Below are positions 17,858 to 27,670 of a stretch of 64,000 bases of DNA, one piece after another. Under the pieces are notes generated by a model. The model worked only from the letters and a program-made list of their open reading frames with translations. It made no database searches and was not told the origin of the DNA. Each line of letters opens with the position of its first letter. Position 1 is the first letter of the stretch. Source of the stretch: Paenibacillus agricola (GTDB taxonomy: Bacteria > Bacillota > Bacilli > Paenibacillales > NBRC-103111); the NCBI RefSeq assembly GCF_011440305.1, contig NZ_JAAOIW010000008.1, positions 62,001-126,000 on the forward strand, written 5' to 3'. The translations under genes and the position numbers were made by a program.

Positions 17858-18853
17858 TTATGGGTTCGAAAAGGGAAAGAGCAGCTTTTGATTTTCACTC
17901 GTATACATATTTGCAATATTGATGATTTCAGAGCCTGTATCAATGATCGGTTCAACCTTGTTGCCCCTCAAAGCTTCAATAGCCGTCTTAATGCCCAAAT
18001 AACCCATATTAAAAGGCTTTTGAATAATAACAGCCTGAATCACACCTTCTTCAATCCATTTAATCTCATTCTTCGAGCTATCAAATCCAACTAACTTAAC
18101 TTGCCCCTTTAAGCCTAATTCCTTAATGGCCTGAGCAGCGCCAAGCGTTGAAATTTCATTTAAACCAGCAATCCCGCCAATATCACCCCGTTCGCTTAAC
18201 AGCTTTTTTGTAATCTCATAAGCCCTTTCTTGGGAACCATTACTAAAGTAAGTGCCTACTACTGAATTTTTAAAATTTTCGGAAAGTCCACTTCTCGCAC
18301 CCTGTTCCCTTTGAATGGCAGTAGACGAACCCTGCACATGACTAACTATTGCGATATGTTTGGATGGATCCACCAGCTTCGACAGTACATCACCCATTTT
18401 ACGGCCCGCAGCTATGTTATCGGTTGCAATAAAGCTATTTGCAACCTTACTGTTAATTCCAGAATCAATGATAACTAAGGGAATTCCTTGCTTACGAATT
18501 TTCTCTGCCCATGGCACTAAAGCTTCATAGTCCGCGGCGACAAGTATAACTGCATCAGGCTTCGACTTCAAAGCCTCTTCCAGCTTTCGAATTTGACCCC
18601 CAACATCAAATTCATTTTCCGTCCCCTGCATATCAATCCGCACATCGAATTCTTTTCTCGCTGCTTCAATTCCGGCCTCAAAGGTTTTCCAAAATTCGAT
18701 CTGGGGATCCATCGACTTCATCATCACGAGAAAATGCGGCTGGCTGTTTCCAGGCTTTTCTAAATTCACTTTAATTATAGTCAGCACAGCACATACAGCG
18801 ATAATGGCAAGGAGGATAGGAAATAAGCCTTTCAGACTAAGCTTCAACTTCAA
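17858..18853 (-). CDS. Membrane-anchored RbsB-like sensor-type binding protein (module C)
   Basis: A 331-residue type 1 periplasmic-binding-protein homologue. Its N-terminus is a basic stretch and one hydrophobic segment (LFPILLAIIAVCAVLTIIKV, residues 10-29) without a lipobox, so it looks anchored by an uncleaved helix. Fold landmarks are FLVMMKSMDPQIEFWKTFEAG, IPLVIIDSGINS and VKLVGFDSSKNE. It lies 16 bp after the kinase gene and upstream of a transporter that has its own lipoprotein receptor. By analogy with XylFII next to LytS in clostridia, it may present sugar to the kinase and not feed the permease; that is inference. Confidence 0.85.
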   Translation of the reverse strand: MKLKLSLKGLFPILLAIIAVCAVLTIIKVNLEKPGNSQPHFLVMMKSMDPQIEFWKTFEAGIEAARKEFDVRIDMQGTENEFDVGGQIRKLEEALKSKPDAVILVAADYEALVPWAEKIRKQGIPLVIIDSGINSKVANSFIATDNIAAGRKMGDVLSKLVDPSKHIAIVSHVQGSSTAIQREQGARSGLSENFKNSVVGTYFSNGSQERAYEITKKLLSERGDIGGIAGLNEISTLGAAQAIKELGLKGQVKLVGFDSSKNEIKWIEEGVIQAVIIQKPFNMGYLGIKTAIEALRGNKVEPIIDTGSEIINIANMYTSENQKLLFPFSNP

Positions 18854-18869
18854 ATTGTTCGCCCCGCCC

Positions 18870-20636
18870 TTACTTCAATATTGGCAGCCAAATATTGGCC
18901 GTTGTGCCTTGTCCCCATTCACTTTCAAAAGTAATCCCATACTCTGCACCATAATAGAGCTGTATTCTTTGGTTCACATTACTTACCCCTATCCCGCTAC
19001 CGCTGCTGGGATTATCGTTTTTTTCAAACATACGTTGAACACTCTCCGGTGACATACCGATCCCATTGTCAATTACCTGAAGACGAATACGATGCGCGAT
19101 AATTTCTCCTGTAATGCGAATTGTACCTACACCTGCATTATTTTTAATTCCATGATAAATCGCATTTTCCACCAACGGTTGTAAAATAATTTTGAGCACC
19201 TTATTCGATACAATCTGAGGATTTACAGCAATCTCAAAATCCAGTTTGTCTTTATAACGTATTTTTTGGATCGTTAAATAACTTTTTATGTGTTCCATTT
19301 CATTAGCTATCGTTATGACCTCTTGTCCTTTGCTAATGCTCAACCGAAATAATTTGGCTAACGCGGACACCATCAATACTACCTCCTCCGACTTCTTGCC
19401 TTCAGCCATCCAAATAATGGAGTCCAATGTGTTATACAAAAAATGCGGGTTAATTTGCGCTTGTAGCGCCTTCAATTCACTTTTACGTTTTAGCTCCTGT
19501 TCCGTGACATTTTGGCTCATCAGCTCTTTAATCTCGGTAGTCATTCGATTGAAGCGCTTACTTAGCTGCCCGATTTCATTCCTGCTTTCAATGACCACTT
19601 GGATATCAAAATTTCCTTTTTCGACTTCCTTCATTGAAGTCTCCAATTGCTTAATCGGTCTGGAAATACGTGAGGATAGAAATAGGGAAATGAGTATGGC
19701 TACGCCGATCAGCCCAATCCCCCACATCACAATATAAGTCTGAATTTCTTTCTTGTTCGAAACTAATTCATCCACATAAGTAACACCAACGATCTTCCAG
19801 CCCTTGATCGACTGATTAATCGTATACATGCGGCTGTCTTGTCCTTCAGAAGTGGTGAAGCCACCCGTTTGGGAAGACATCACTTGTTCAATTTGTTCCT
19901 GTTTAAGGTTGCTGTAAATCAGCTGCTGCTGGGGATGGTAAACGATATTCCCTTCTTGATCAAGTATGAAGATATAACCCTTTTTACCGAGTTTTATTTT
20001 ACTGCATAAATCATTAATGACATTATAATTCAAATCCACAAGCAAGACGCCTAGTCTTTTGCCATCCACATCACTAAGCTGCCTGCTTAGCGAGACGACC
20101 CAATTATATTCTCGAATCACATTTTGCACATGAGGAGAGGAGATGACAACATTGCCATTCGCTTCAATCGCCTTTTTATACCAGCTTTGCTGCGTCGGGT
20201 CGGCAAACGGATTGAGCTCAGTATCGTTATACGGAACGATTCCTCCGTTATTATCAAATATAAGGATCGAAGAGATATCCTTTCTTGTGTTAAGAACAGA
20301 GCTAAGCTGTGAGCTAATCCGTTGTTCTAAATCGACATTGTCTCTCACGCCAGATAGCGTTGGGTTTTTCAAATAATCGCGAACATCATAGTTAGAAAAT
20401 ACCATTTGGGATATATTTTCCATATAGCTAATATAGGTTTCAATGTTAGTGTTCACTTGCTCCATTAATTGGGAGGTATGCTCTCTGGAGCCTTGCTCTG
20501 CGGCATTTGTTGATAACGTATACGTCGTATAGGCAATAAAAAGTGTCGTAAACAAAATTAGACAGGAAAAGGCAACCGCCATCGTCGATTGAATACTTTT
20601 AAAATGTAAAAAATCAAAGGTGAGCTTCCCATTCAT
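18870..20636 (-). CDS. YesM-type sensor histidine kinase (module C)
   Basis: A 588-residue membrane kinase. A membrane span near residues 14-36 is followed by an extracellular dCache-type sensing region of about 250 residues, a second span near 298-320, a HAMP linker (RPIKQLETSMKEVEKGNFD), and the His_kinase domain with His398 in QINPHFLYNTL. The HATPase domain has LQPLVENAIYHG and DNGIGMS. It sits between the regulator gene (21 bp) and the anchored binding-protein gene (16 bp), so the three are co-transcribed. Confidence 0.93.
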   Translation of the reverse strand: MNGKLTFDFLHFKSIQSTMAVAFSCLILFTTLFIAYTTYTLSTNAAEQGSREHTSQLMEQVNTNIETYISYMENISQMVFSNYDVRDYLKNPTLSGVRDNVDLEQRISSQLSSVLNTRKDISSILIFDNNGGIVPYNDTELNPFADPTQQSWYKKAIEANGNVVISSPHVQNVIREYNWVVSLSRQLSDVDGKRLGVLLVDLNYNVINDLCSKIKLGKKGYIFILDQEGNIVYHPQQQLIYSNLKQEQIEQVMSSQTGGFTTSEGQDSRMYTINQSIKGWKIVGVTYVDELVSNKKEIQTYIVMWGIGLIGVAILISLFLSSRISRPIKQLETSMKEVEKGNFDIQVVIESRNEIGQLSKRFNRMTTEIKELMSQNVTEQELKRKSELKALQAQINPHFLYNTLDSIIWMAEGKKSEEVVLMVSALAKLFRLSISKGQEVITIANEMEHIKSYLTIQKIRYKDKLDFEIAVNPQIVSNKVLKIILQPLVENAIYHGIKNNAGVGTIRITGEIIAHRIRLQVIDNGIGMSPESVQRMFEKNDNPSSGSGIGVSNVNQRIQLYYGAEYGITFESEWGQGTTANIWLPILK

Positions 20637-20657
20637 CGTCGTTCTGTGCCCCTTCCG

Positions 20658-22265
20658 TCAAATCTTGTTACGATATTCTGTTGTGGTCATCCCTGTCGTT
20701 TTTTTAAATATTACACTAAAATATTGGGGGTCCGCATAGCCAACTCGTTCAGCAATTTCATAAGATTTGAGGTTGGTTTGCTTGAGCATTTCTTTGGCTT
20801 TCTCTATCCTGAGCTTTGTTAAAAAGCTTATGAAGGTTTCACTATTGTAGGTTTTAAAAAGGAGGCTGAAATAGCTTTTACTCATTGTTAAATACTTACA
20901 TACCGAGCCGAGCGATATCAGCTCATCTGCGTAATGGGCTTGAATATAAGCTTCTGCCTTCATCATCTGGACTCGGCCAAAATGATCACGTTTCTCTGAA
21001 ATCATCAGAGATACCTTCCGACAATAAGCAACCAACCACGCCTCTACCTCATTTAGCGTTTTCAAATCATAAATTTCAGTCAAAGGGTTGCTTTCCAGCC
21101 TATCAATAGCATCTTCGCGAATATCCAGCTCGTCCAACGCATCTATAATCGATATCATCACTTGCTGTATACGAATATAACAGCGATCAAGCGGCAGATA
21201 GGACTCCTTAAGGTTCTGTATGATATGACCAATAACCAGCTCCGTTTCCTCTAGCGTTCCCGATTTAATTCCTGTCACGAGCTTACTTTCCCATACCTTG
21301 TTGTAGGGCATATGCGCTTTGGCGTTGCCTTCAATATCATTGATGCTGATCACACGATTTTTGCCCAACAAAAACCGGTAATCCAGTGCGGACGTCGCTC
21401 TTTTATGCGAAAGATGAATGTTATTCAAGCCTGTACATACATCGCCTACACCAATCGACACCGTAAATTTCAGAAAGCTTTTAACCGCAGCATTAATTTG
21501 TTCAAGGATATTTATAGCGCTTTCATAAAGGGCTTCCACTTCGCTCCCTGATAAAATTACGATGGTTTTTTCATTGTTATTCTGGAACACGATTCCCCCG
21601 TTATGCTTGGCAATCAATTCTTCGCTAATATTGTATACGGCAAAATAAAGCAAGGCGCTTTCGGTCTCGGGATAATATTTCTCAAGTTCTCCGTGATCAT
21701 CAACATCGATAACCGCAACCAGAATATGCAAGCCCTCTATAGAAAGCTCCAGATAAGCAAGCTTATCCTTAAGCTCTCCCTCACGCACGTTGCCGGAAAT
21801 AAGCTGGTTCAGAAAGCGCTCCCGCACTAATGGCAGACTTTCTTTGAGTCTCCCCTTGAGCTTTGTTAAATCCTCAGTCCTACGTGCCTCCTCATCCATC
21901 TCCGTTTTGAGTCGGATCAAGATTTGGCGAATTTCATCTGCTGTGTTCGGTTTTAAAATATAATCATGCACCTTCAGCTTTAGCGCCTGCTGGGCGTAAT
22001 CAAATTCATCATACCCCGTTAGAATGATAACCTTGGTTCGTGGATAATGATTAAACAGAAAGCTCGCCACTTCCAGCCCATCTACAAAAGGCATATTGAT
22101 ATCAGTTAAGACGACATCAGGTTGAAGCTGCTCCATGGCATCAATCACCTCTCGGCCATTTTCGAAATCACCCACTACCTCAAAGCCCAGCTCATGCCAG
22201 TTTATATGATCACGAATGCCTTCTCTTACATTGGCTTCATCATCCGCTATTACAATTGTATACAT
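20658..22265 (-). CDS. YesN-type AraC response regulator (module C)
   Basis: A 535-residue regulator. The receiver (1-120) has DD at 8-9, Asp55 in LTDINMP, and ILKP. A middle region of about 290 residues of the YesN type follows, then a C-terminal AraC domain (LISLGSVCKYLTMSKSYFSLLFK and YEIAERVGYADPQYFSVIFKK). The ATG at 22265 (MYTIVIADD) is used; GGGGG lies five bases upstream. It leads the module C operon and probably activates the RbsACB-type genes downstream. Confidence 0.93.
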   Translation of the reverse strand: MYTIVIADDEANVREGIRDHINWHELGFEVVGDFENGREVIDAMEQLQPDVVLTDINMPFVDGLEVASFLFNHYPRTKVIILTGYDEFDYAQQALKLKVHDYILKPNTADEIRQILIRLKTEMDEEARRTEDLTKLKGRLKESLPLVRERFLNQLISGNVREGELKDKLAYLELSIEGLHILVAVIDVDDHGELEKYYPETESALLYFAVYNISEELIAKHNGGIVFQNNNEKTIVILSGSEVEALYESAINILEQINAAVKSFLKFTVSIGVGDVCTGLNNIHLSHKRATSALDYRFLLGKNRVISINDIEGNAKAHMPYNKVWESKLVTGIKSGTLEETELVIGHIIQNLKESYLPLDRCYIRIQQVMISIIDALDELDIREDAIDRLESNPLTEIYDLKTLNEVEAWLVAYCRKVSLMISEKRDHFGRVQMMKAEAYIQAHYADELISLGSVCKYLTMSKSYFSLLFKTYNSETFISFLTKLRIEKAKEMLKQTNLKSYEIAERVGYADPQYFSVIFKKTTGMTTTEYRNKI

Positions 22266-22496
22266 AGATGCCCCCACTCAAGCCTATTATTGCGAATATG
22301 ATCATCTCAAGCCTCATTGCTTCCATGGCATGCCCTTAGATGATTATATCAGATATAGAGCCCCATCAGACAGGAGTCCAAACGATAACCCGTCCAAACA
22401 AAAAGCAGCCATCAAAGAGGGCTCTCTACGATGACTGCTTCAACCATATCCTAATCCACAATGAAACGATAATTGTAACTTTACCCTTCACAATCC
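22266..22496. promoter_or_regulatory. Leader/promoter region of module C with a direct repeat
   Basis: This gap holds the terminator of module D and the start region of module C. On the minus strand the element GCAAT...GGCTTGAG occurs twice, at 22320-22306 and 22293-22277; its 9 bp core AGGCTTGAG is repeated 29 bp apart, just before the regulator start codon. No clear sigma-A promoter was found. Confidence 0.45.
22396..22440 (-). terminator. Intrinsic terminator of module D
   Basis: In the minus RNA, AAGCAGTCAT (22440-22431) pairs with ATGGCTGCTT (22412-22403), with an inner AGAG/CTCT stem, followed by TTTTTGTTT. It lies 57 bp after the glycosidase stop codon. Confidence 0.85.
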
Positions 22497-24176
22497 CTAT
22501 CGGTAAGCCAACGGTACCACCCCAGGATCTGACACACTAGTAAACCTTCCATCCGCAAATTGCAGAATTTCGTTGCCCTTCACAGCTAGCGGATAGTCCA
22601 CGCCTTCGTATTGAATCGTTCCTTCAACCAAGCGGACGGACATCCCGATGACCGATTTCAAGCTGCCCTCACGGTCGGTGACAACACGTAAACCATTCGG
22701 AAACCGCAGATATATGGCTCCATTGCGATAAATCGTGCAGGATTCACGCGTGTTGGCTAGTTCGAAATCATGACCCTCCACCGTACGGCTATACGCTGTT
22801 TCATTAGCTACTTCTTCACCGTGGTCCATCGCGTAAGGGACGAGCCCTGTGAACCAGAGCTCTCCACCTGCCGTTGGCAGAATGCCACAGAGTCGTTCCA
22901 CAAAATCCACTAGGCACAGGATAGCAGGTGAATAGGTCTGTGTGAAGCCCTCTTTTCCTGTCCACGGGCTCAAGGCTTGGGCAAAACGCTCCACACCCAT
23001 GAAGGCGGACAAGATAGGGAGGATCACCCAAGTCAGCTCCACAAACCTGCCGTGGTATTCAAAAGCGTGCGGAGTACGAATCAAGCTTAAGAAGTTGGTC
23101 GGGCCCCCCCAGCTATTGTAGCTGGACATCGGATCGAAGCGCGGGTCGTCCATAGCCATCGAGGTAAATGGATATTTGGCAAAAAACTTGCGCGTGTTCA
23201 ACAAATAACGCCGCAGGGCGTTATCGAAAAATTCGCGATCCCCTACTTCGCAAGCCAGCACCCGCAGCAGCACGTCCGATTGTACCCTAACTAATTTGTC
23301 ATTACGGTCAAGGTCGTAGAAAAACGCATCCGCTTCATCAAAGCAATATTTAAATAAGCTGTTCAGGCTGTCGGTCGCCTTGGCGTTCCAATCTGTGCCG
23401 GATTCGCCTAATTCTTCAGCCATGCGTTGTAAATAGAGGCGTTGGCAATATACATTGGCCGTCAAGTCTGGCGCCAGCAACGGGAGCACCGGCGAATCTG
23501 GATTGTATTGCCGCGCATCATCAAGATGCGGCGTATCGGGAATATGCCAGAAGCGCGGCGATAGATCATGGCCCGTATCGAAGGTGCAAAAGGCTTCCAC
23601 ACAGCCGCTTCCCCTCGTATTGCGGTAAGTAACCAGCCATTCGTCGAAGCGGGCAATGGCCTGGTACATTTTACGCAAAAAAGACTTGTTGCGCCCATTC
23701 AGCAAATAATGGTTCCACACGCTTCTGGCAAGCGGCGTAACCATCTGGATCTGCCTATACGCCGCGCCATGCTCCGTTATTTTATAGGGCATCTGGCCAT
23801 CCTCAAGCTGAAAATCAGCGAAGCATTCATAGGATGCTTCCGATACCGAAGGAATGAACCGCGACAATAATTCGGCATTGATTGTCCCTGTGCTTTCCAG
23901 CCAGCAGCCGAGGTAGATACCGCCCTCATGCAGAATCGGGCGCTCCTCGCTAAAGCTATCGCTGTCACTGTGACTGATCCCAGTTGGCACGATACAGTCT
24001 AGCAGCTTTCTCAACGCTGCATCGTACACGCCTTCGAAGCGTTCCGAGGAAGCGGCGAAGCGAACGCCTGAGCGTTTCCACTCGGCAAGCACTTCCCGAT
24101 CTGAGGCCTTCTTCAGCTCGCCAACCTTTTCCTCCGTATTGCTGCGCCTTAACCGTTCCACTATTCGTTCACTCAT
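22497..24176 (-). CDS. Intracellular (alpha/alpha)6 glycoside hydrolase, MGH1/GH63-like (module D)
   Basis: A 559-residue protein without a signal peptide. Most of its length looks like an alpha/alpha six-hairpin toroid: WLESTGTINAELLSRF, AFCTFDTGHDLSPRFWHIPDTP, LAPDLTANVYCQRLYLQRMAEEL, and SSYNSWGGPTNFLSLIR in place of the GPxW segment of GH63 enzymes. A small beta-rich tail follows. Mannosylglycerate-hydrolase-like and GH63 relatives are the closest by eye, but GH37 or GH15-like families are not excluded. It ends the module D operon, so it should cleave the sugar that module D imports. The catalytic acids were not assigned. Confidence 0.68.
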   Translation of the reverse strand: MSERIVERLRRSNTEEKVGELKKASDREVLAEWKRSGVRFAASSERFEGVYDAALRKLLDCIVPTGISHSDSDSFSEERPILHEGGIYLGCWLESTGTINAELLSRFIPSVSEASYECFADFQLEDGQMPYKITEHGAAYRQIQMVTPLARSVWNHYLLNGRNKSFLRKMYQAIARFDEWLVTYRNTRGSGCVEAFCTFDTGHDLSPRFWHIPDTPHLDDARQYNPDSPVLPLLAPDLTANVYCQRLYLQRMAEELGESGTDWNAKATDSLNSLFKYCFDEADAFFYDLDRNDKLVRVQSDVLLRVLACEVGDREFFDNALRRYLLNTRKFFAKYPFTSMAMDDPRFDPMSSYNSWGGPTNFLSLIRTPHAFEYHGRFVELTWVILPILSAFMGVERFAQALSPWTGKEGFTQTYSPAILCLVDFVERLCGILPTAGGELWFTGLVPYAMDHGEEVANETAYSRTVEGHDFELANTRESCTIYRNGAIYLRFPNGLRVVTDREGSLKSVIGMSVRLVEGTIQYEGVDYPLAVKGNEILQFADGRFTSVSDPGVVPLAYR

Positions 24177-24250
24177 AGCTCTCCGTACCGCCTTTTCTCA
24201 AGGATGGATGCATATTGATGATAGCTTCTTCTTCGTTTCTCCTAGAAGGA

Positions 24251-24293
24251 GAACAGGCAGCAACTCGAATACTAACCGAGTAACTGCCCGTTT
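24251..24293 (-). other. Intercistronic stem-loop between binding protein and glycosidase
   Basis: Seventeen-base arms at 24251-24267 and 24277-24293 form a hairpin with a nine-base loop; the minus RNA pairs throughout except one internal U:U and the terminal position. Only a weak T-rich tail follows. Such structures after binding-protein genes commonly protect that mRNA segment or allow partial read-through, so the receptor is made in excess. Confidence 0.6.
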
Positions 24294-24341
24294 CCTGTTG
24301 TGCTCACCCATTATCTTCCTACTTACTTACCCTCGTGGCGC

Positions 24342-25682
24342 CTACTTATTATTGTTAAATATTTTCACAACGCCATTGTAGAAATCCTCAACGGCTTTTT
24401 TAACATCCTTTTTGCCGAAGCCAATTTCCTGTACGGTCGTATCCGCCAGCAAGGAGTACTCGGTGAAGCCCGGAGGGTTGTAGCTGACTTTGACCGGTTC
24501 TTTCTTGGCTGCATCCGATACCTTGCTCGTGTATTCGTATATGATCTGGTCTACAGGTGTAGCTTCCTTCTTCAACAGCTCACGCATCGGAGCTGTGACT
24601 GGAACACCGCGGTCATTGCCGAGAATTTTGGCGGCATCTGCATCGTTGATCCAGTAATTCATCAACAGTGCTACTTCCTTGGGATGTTTCGTTTTGGCGT
24701 AACCGGACATCCCTTGGCTCGATTCGAAGATGACGGCTGTGCCTTTCGCACCTCTTGGCAATGGAACTAGCGTCAGGCTGTCTTTGATCAGGTTCTGGTG
24801 AGCAACGAGTGCATTCGAAGCAACTAGGCTCATCGCTACCTTGCCGGTAACAATAAGGGATTTACTTGTATCCCCAGGCGGATTGGATACTTGAAGCTCC
24901 GGCGTCACTACGCCTCCATCTTTACGCAGCTGGTCCCAATAAGCGAACCAAGGCTCTACATCCTTTTGCTCAAAGCCAAGCTTGCCGCCGTCCATATCGT
25001 AGAGCTGCTTGCCGTTTTGTTTCAAAAAAATATCCATGCCATCGACGGTGAAATCATAAGTACCATAATAGTCCTTGCCCAGCTTCTGGGATAGCTCTTT
25101 ACTTATTTTACTGAAATCGTCCCATGTCCAGCCTTCACCCGGCAGGCTTACACCTGCTTTTTTGAACAGCTCGGTATTCAACAGAACGCCGCGGGCATTC
25201 GCTCCAGCAGAAACGTGCAGCAGCTTGCCTTTGATCGTGCCGTACTCAATCATCGACTTGTCCATATCGGTAAAGTTGAGCTCTTTGCCCACATTAGGGC
25301 CAAGATCCAGCAGCACTCCTTTATTCGCATAATCGACCACATTGCCACCGAGGAAAAATACATCCGGTGCCGTCCCGGAAGCCAGCTGGGTGTTCAGCTT
25401 ATCGAAATAACCGGAGCTTGGCGCGAATTCGCCGACGATTTTGATATTCGGGTTTTTCTGCTCGAACTTGCGCAAGGCTTCATTCGTACGATCCGCACGC
25501 TTTTGGTCGCCCCACCACATGATCCGCAGCTCAACCGGCTCCTGATTGGCACCCTCCTTAACAGCCGTACCTCCAGTACCCGTTTGGGCTCCGTCCGCGC
25601 TACTGCCTGTACCACTATCGCCACATGCCGATGTGATAGCCATTAACGCTGCCAATGCAACCAAAGATAGTCCTTTTTTCAT
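24342..25682 (-). CDS. Sugar-binding lipoprotein (module D)
   Basis: A 446-residue extracellular solute-binding protein. It has a lipobox region MAITSACG, a Gly/Thr/Ala-rich linker, and a mature start VELRIMWWGDQKRADRTNEALRKF closely similar to the module B receptor. It is separated from the upstream permease by 141 bp that contain a 40 bp element repeated before the permease operon. It is followed by a strong stem-loop and the glycosidase gene. The ligand is unknown. Confidence 0.9.
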   Translation of the reverse strand: MKKGLSLVALAALMAITSACGDSGTGSSADGAQTGTGGTAVKEGANQEPVELRIMWWGDQKRADRTNEALRKFEQKNPNIKIVGEFAPSSGYFDKLNTQLASGTAPDVFFLGGNVVDYANKGVLLDLGPNVGKELNFTDMDKSMIEYGTIKGKLLHVSAGANARGVLLNTELFKKAGVSLPGEGWTWDDFSKISKELSQKLGKDYYGTYDFTVDGMDIFLKQNGKQLYDMDGGKLGFEQKDVEPWFAYWDQLRKDGGVVTPELQVSNPPGDTSKSLIVTGKVAMSLVASNALVAHQNLIKDSLTLVPLPRGAKGTAVIFESSQGMSGYAKTKHPKEVALLMNYWINDADAAKILGNDRGVPVTAPMRELLKKEATPVDQIIYEYTSKVSDAAKKEPVKVSYNPPGFTEYSLLADTTVQEIGFGKKDVKKAVEDFYNGVVKIFNNNK

Positions 25683-25749
25683 CCCAATTTGCCCCCTTAT
25701 ATGGTTTCAAAGCTTGTGTATCGATCATAATGGATAACGCTATAGCGAT

Positions 25750-25789
25750 GAATCGTATTCCTTCGGTAGTTGACTATCAATTTTTTCGG
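25750..25789 (-). repeat. 40 bp element, copy 2 (before module D binding protein)
   Basis: This 40 bp stretch matches the one at 27671-27710 at 32 of 40 positions with no gaps. On the minus strand it contains two CCGAA half-sites 23 bp apart. It lies about 70 bp before the binding-protein start codon. It is a candidate binding site for the module D regulator. Confidence 0.6.
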
Positions 25790-25823
25790 GTCACACGTAG
25801 TTGTTGCATCCCGTCCCATACAG

Positions 25824-26675
25824 CTACTTAATACCCGTTGTCGCAATACCGTCGAGAAAATAACGCTGGAACGTCAGAAAAATCGTTAAAATCGGAATCA
25901 GTGAAAGCACCGACATGGCAAGCAAAGCGCCCCAATCCGACTCTCCTGAAGGGTCAAACAGCGAACGGATACCCAACTGCACGGTAAACAGCTTCACATT
26001 GTTCAAATAAATCATTTGGCTGAAGAAATCATCCCACGTCCAAATGAATGTAAAGATCGCTGTCGTAATCAACGCTGGCACCAGCAGCGGCAGAATGATT
26101 TTCCAATAAATTTGCCCTTGGCCGCAGCCGTCAATCGTAGCGCTCTCATCAAGCTCCTTGGGAATGCCTCGAATGAACTGGACCATCAGCAGTATAAAAA
26201 AAGAATCATGTGCTAGCCATTTCGGCACGATTAGCGGCAGGTACGTATTAATCCACTCAAAATTTTTGTACAAAATATATTGCGGCACCAAAGTAACGTG
26301 GTAAGGAAGCATAATCGTCACTAGCATCATACTGAACCATAGCTTTTTATACTTGAAGTCAAGACGGGCAAAAGCAAAGGCCGCCAAGGAGCAAGTGATC
26401 ACATTGCCGAGCACGGACAGTACCGAAATTTGCGCTGAATTGGTAAAGAAACGAAGAAAGGAAATGCCCTGCAATCCCTTCCAGCCATTCATATAATTAG
26501 CCAGCGTAAATTCCTTCGGCCAGAGGCTTGTATCCGAGAAAATCAGGTTATTCGGCTTGAACGAGCTGCTCAGCAGCCACAAGACAGGGTATAGCATAAC
26601 CAACCCCAACGCAATAATTATCGTATGCTTGACCCAATGGGCGTAATTCGTTTTGTATGCCATCTGTGTACTCAC
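25824..26675 (-). CDS. CUT1 permease, MalG/UgpE type (module D)
   Basis: A 283-residue permease ending in IATTGIK, with the EAA loop DESATIDGCGQGQIYWKIILP and six predicted spans. The GTG at 26675 is preferred: it overlaps the upstream stop in GTGA and has AAGGAGG seven bases upstream. An ATG four codons later (26663) is the alternative. It should pair with the preceding MalF-type subunit. Confidence 0.9.
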   Translation of the reverse strand: MSTQMAYKTNYAHWVKHTIIIALGLVMLYPVLWLLSSSFKPNNLIFSDTSLWPKEFTLANYMNGWKGLQGISFLRFFTNSAQISVLSVLGNVITCSLAAFAFARLDFKYKKLWFSMMLVTIMLPYHVTLVPQYILYKNFEWINTYLPLIVPKWLAHDSFFILLMVQFIRGIPKELDESATIDGCGQGQIYWKIILPLLVPALITTAIFTFIWTWDDFFSQMIYLNNVKLFTVQLGIRSLFDPSGESDWGALLAMSVLSLIPILTIFLTFQRYFLDGIATTGIK

Positions 26676-27589
26676 CCCTTTTCCTCCTTGCCATCGCCAT
26701 AAAACACCCAATACTTAGAGGTAACAAACACAATCGCTGTTAACCCTCCAATAATGATTAGCATAATCCAAGCGAGCGCGGACGCATAACCCATATCGAA
26801 GAAGGAAAATCCTTTTAAATATAGATATAAGGTATAAAACATCGTCGAGTCCATCGGACCACCGCGCCCATCGCCGATCACGAATCCCGGTGTAAACACC
26901 TGAAAGGAGTTAATAATCGTCATAACCAGGTTAAAAAAGATAACCGGTGACAACAGCGGCAGCGTGATTTGAAAAAACTGGCGTACTTTGCCGGCACCAT
27001 CCACCTGCGAGGCTTCATATAGATCGGCGGGGATTTGCTTGAGGCCAGCGAGAAAAATAACCATGGCCGAGCCAAATTGCCATACGGATAACGTCACAAT
27101 CGTATACAGCACGTAATTCGGGTTCGCAATCCAAGAGGGTCCGTCAATGCCGAACCAGCCCAGAAAATGGTTGAACAGGCCGTTTCCATCAAAAATTTTC
27201 CGCCACACGATCGCAATTGCTACACTACCACCCAGCAATGAAGGAATGTAATAGACCGTCCGGTAAATCCCGAGTGCCCGAATCCCTTTGTTCAAAGCCA
27301 TCGCAACCAGGAGTGCAAAGATCAAACGAAGTGGAACCGAGTAAAACACATATTGAAACGTTAAACTCAAAGAGTGGTAGAACATGCTGTCATCCGTAAA
27401 AATCCGTACGTAATTGTCGAAGCCTAGCCATCTTGGCGAAGATAGCAGATTATATTTGGTCAAGGACAAATATAACGAACCGAGCATAGGCCCTAGTGTA
27501 AGACAGAAAAAACCGATCAGCCACGGCAGCAAAAATAAATAAGCTGTGCGATTCTGTCGGTGAAGGGTCGATTTGCGCGAAGTTTGCAT
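26672..27589 (-). CDS. CUT1 permease, MalF/UgpA type (module D)
   Basis: A 305-residue permease with six predicted spans and the EAA loop YEASQVDGAGKVRQFFQITLP. The ATG at 27589 has GGAGG five bases upstream; the 25 in-frame codons before it do not resemble the family. It follows the regulator gene after a 132 bp gap carrying the first copy of the 40 bp element, which suggests a promoter here under control of that regulator. Confidence 0.92.
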   Translation of the reverse strand: MQTSRKSTLHRQNRTAYLFLLPWLIGFFCLTLGPMLGSLYLSLTKYNLLSSPRWLGFDNYVRIFTDDSMFYHSLSLTFQYVFYSVPLRLIFALLVAMALNKGIRALGIYRTVYYIPSLLGGSVAIAIVWRKIFDGNGLFNHFLGWFGIDGPSWIANPNYVLYTIVTLSVWQFGSAMVIFLAGLKQIPADLYEASQVDGAGKVRQFFQITLPLLSPVIFFNLVMTIINSFQVFTPGFVIGDGRGGPMDSTMFYTLYLYLKGFSFFDMGYASALAWIMLIIIGGLTAIVFVTSKYWVFYGDGKEEKG

Positions 27590-27670
27590 AGTGGCCTCCT
27601 CATCCAAATGTTCTTTCAGCGTGGTTACCACGAACTGTAAAGTAATCATACAGAGAGAGGGCAACGAATT

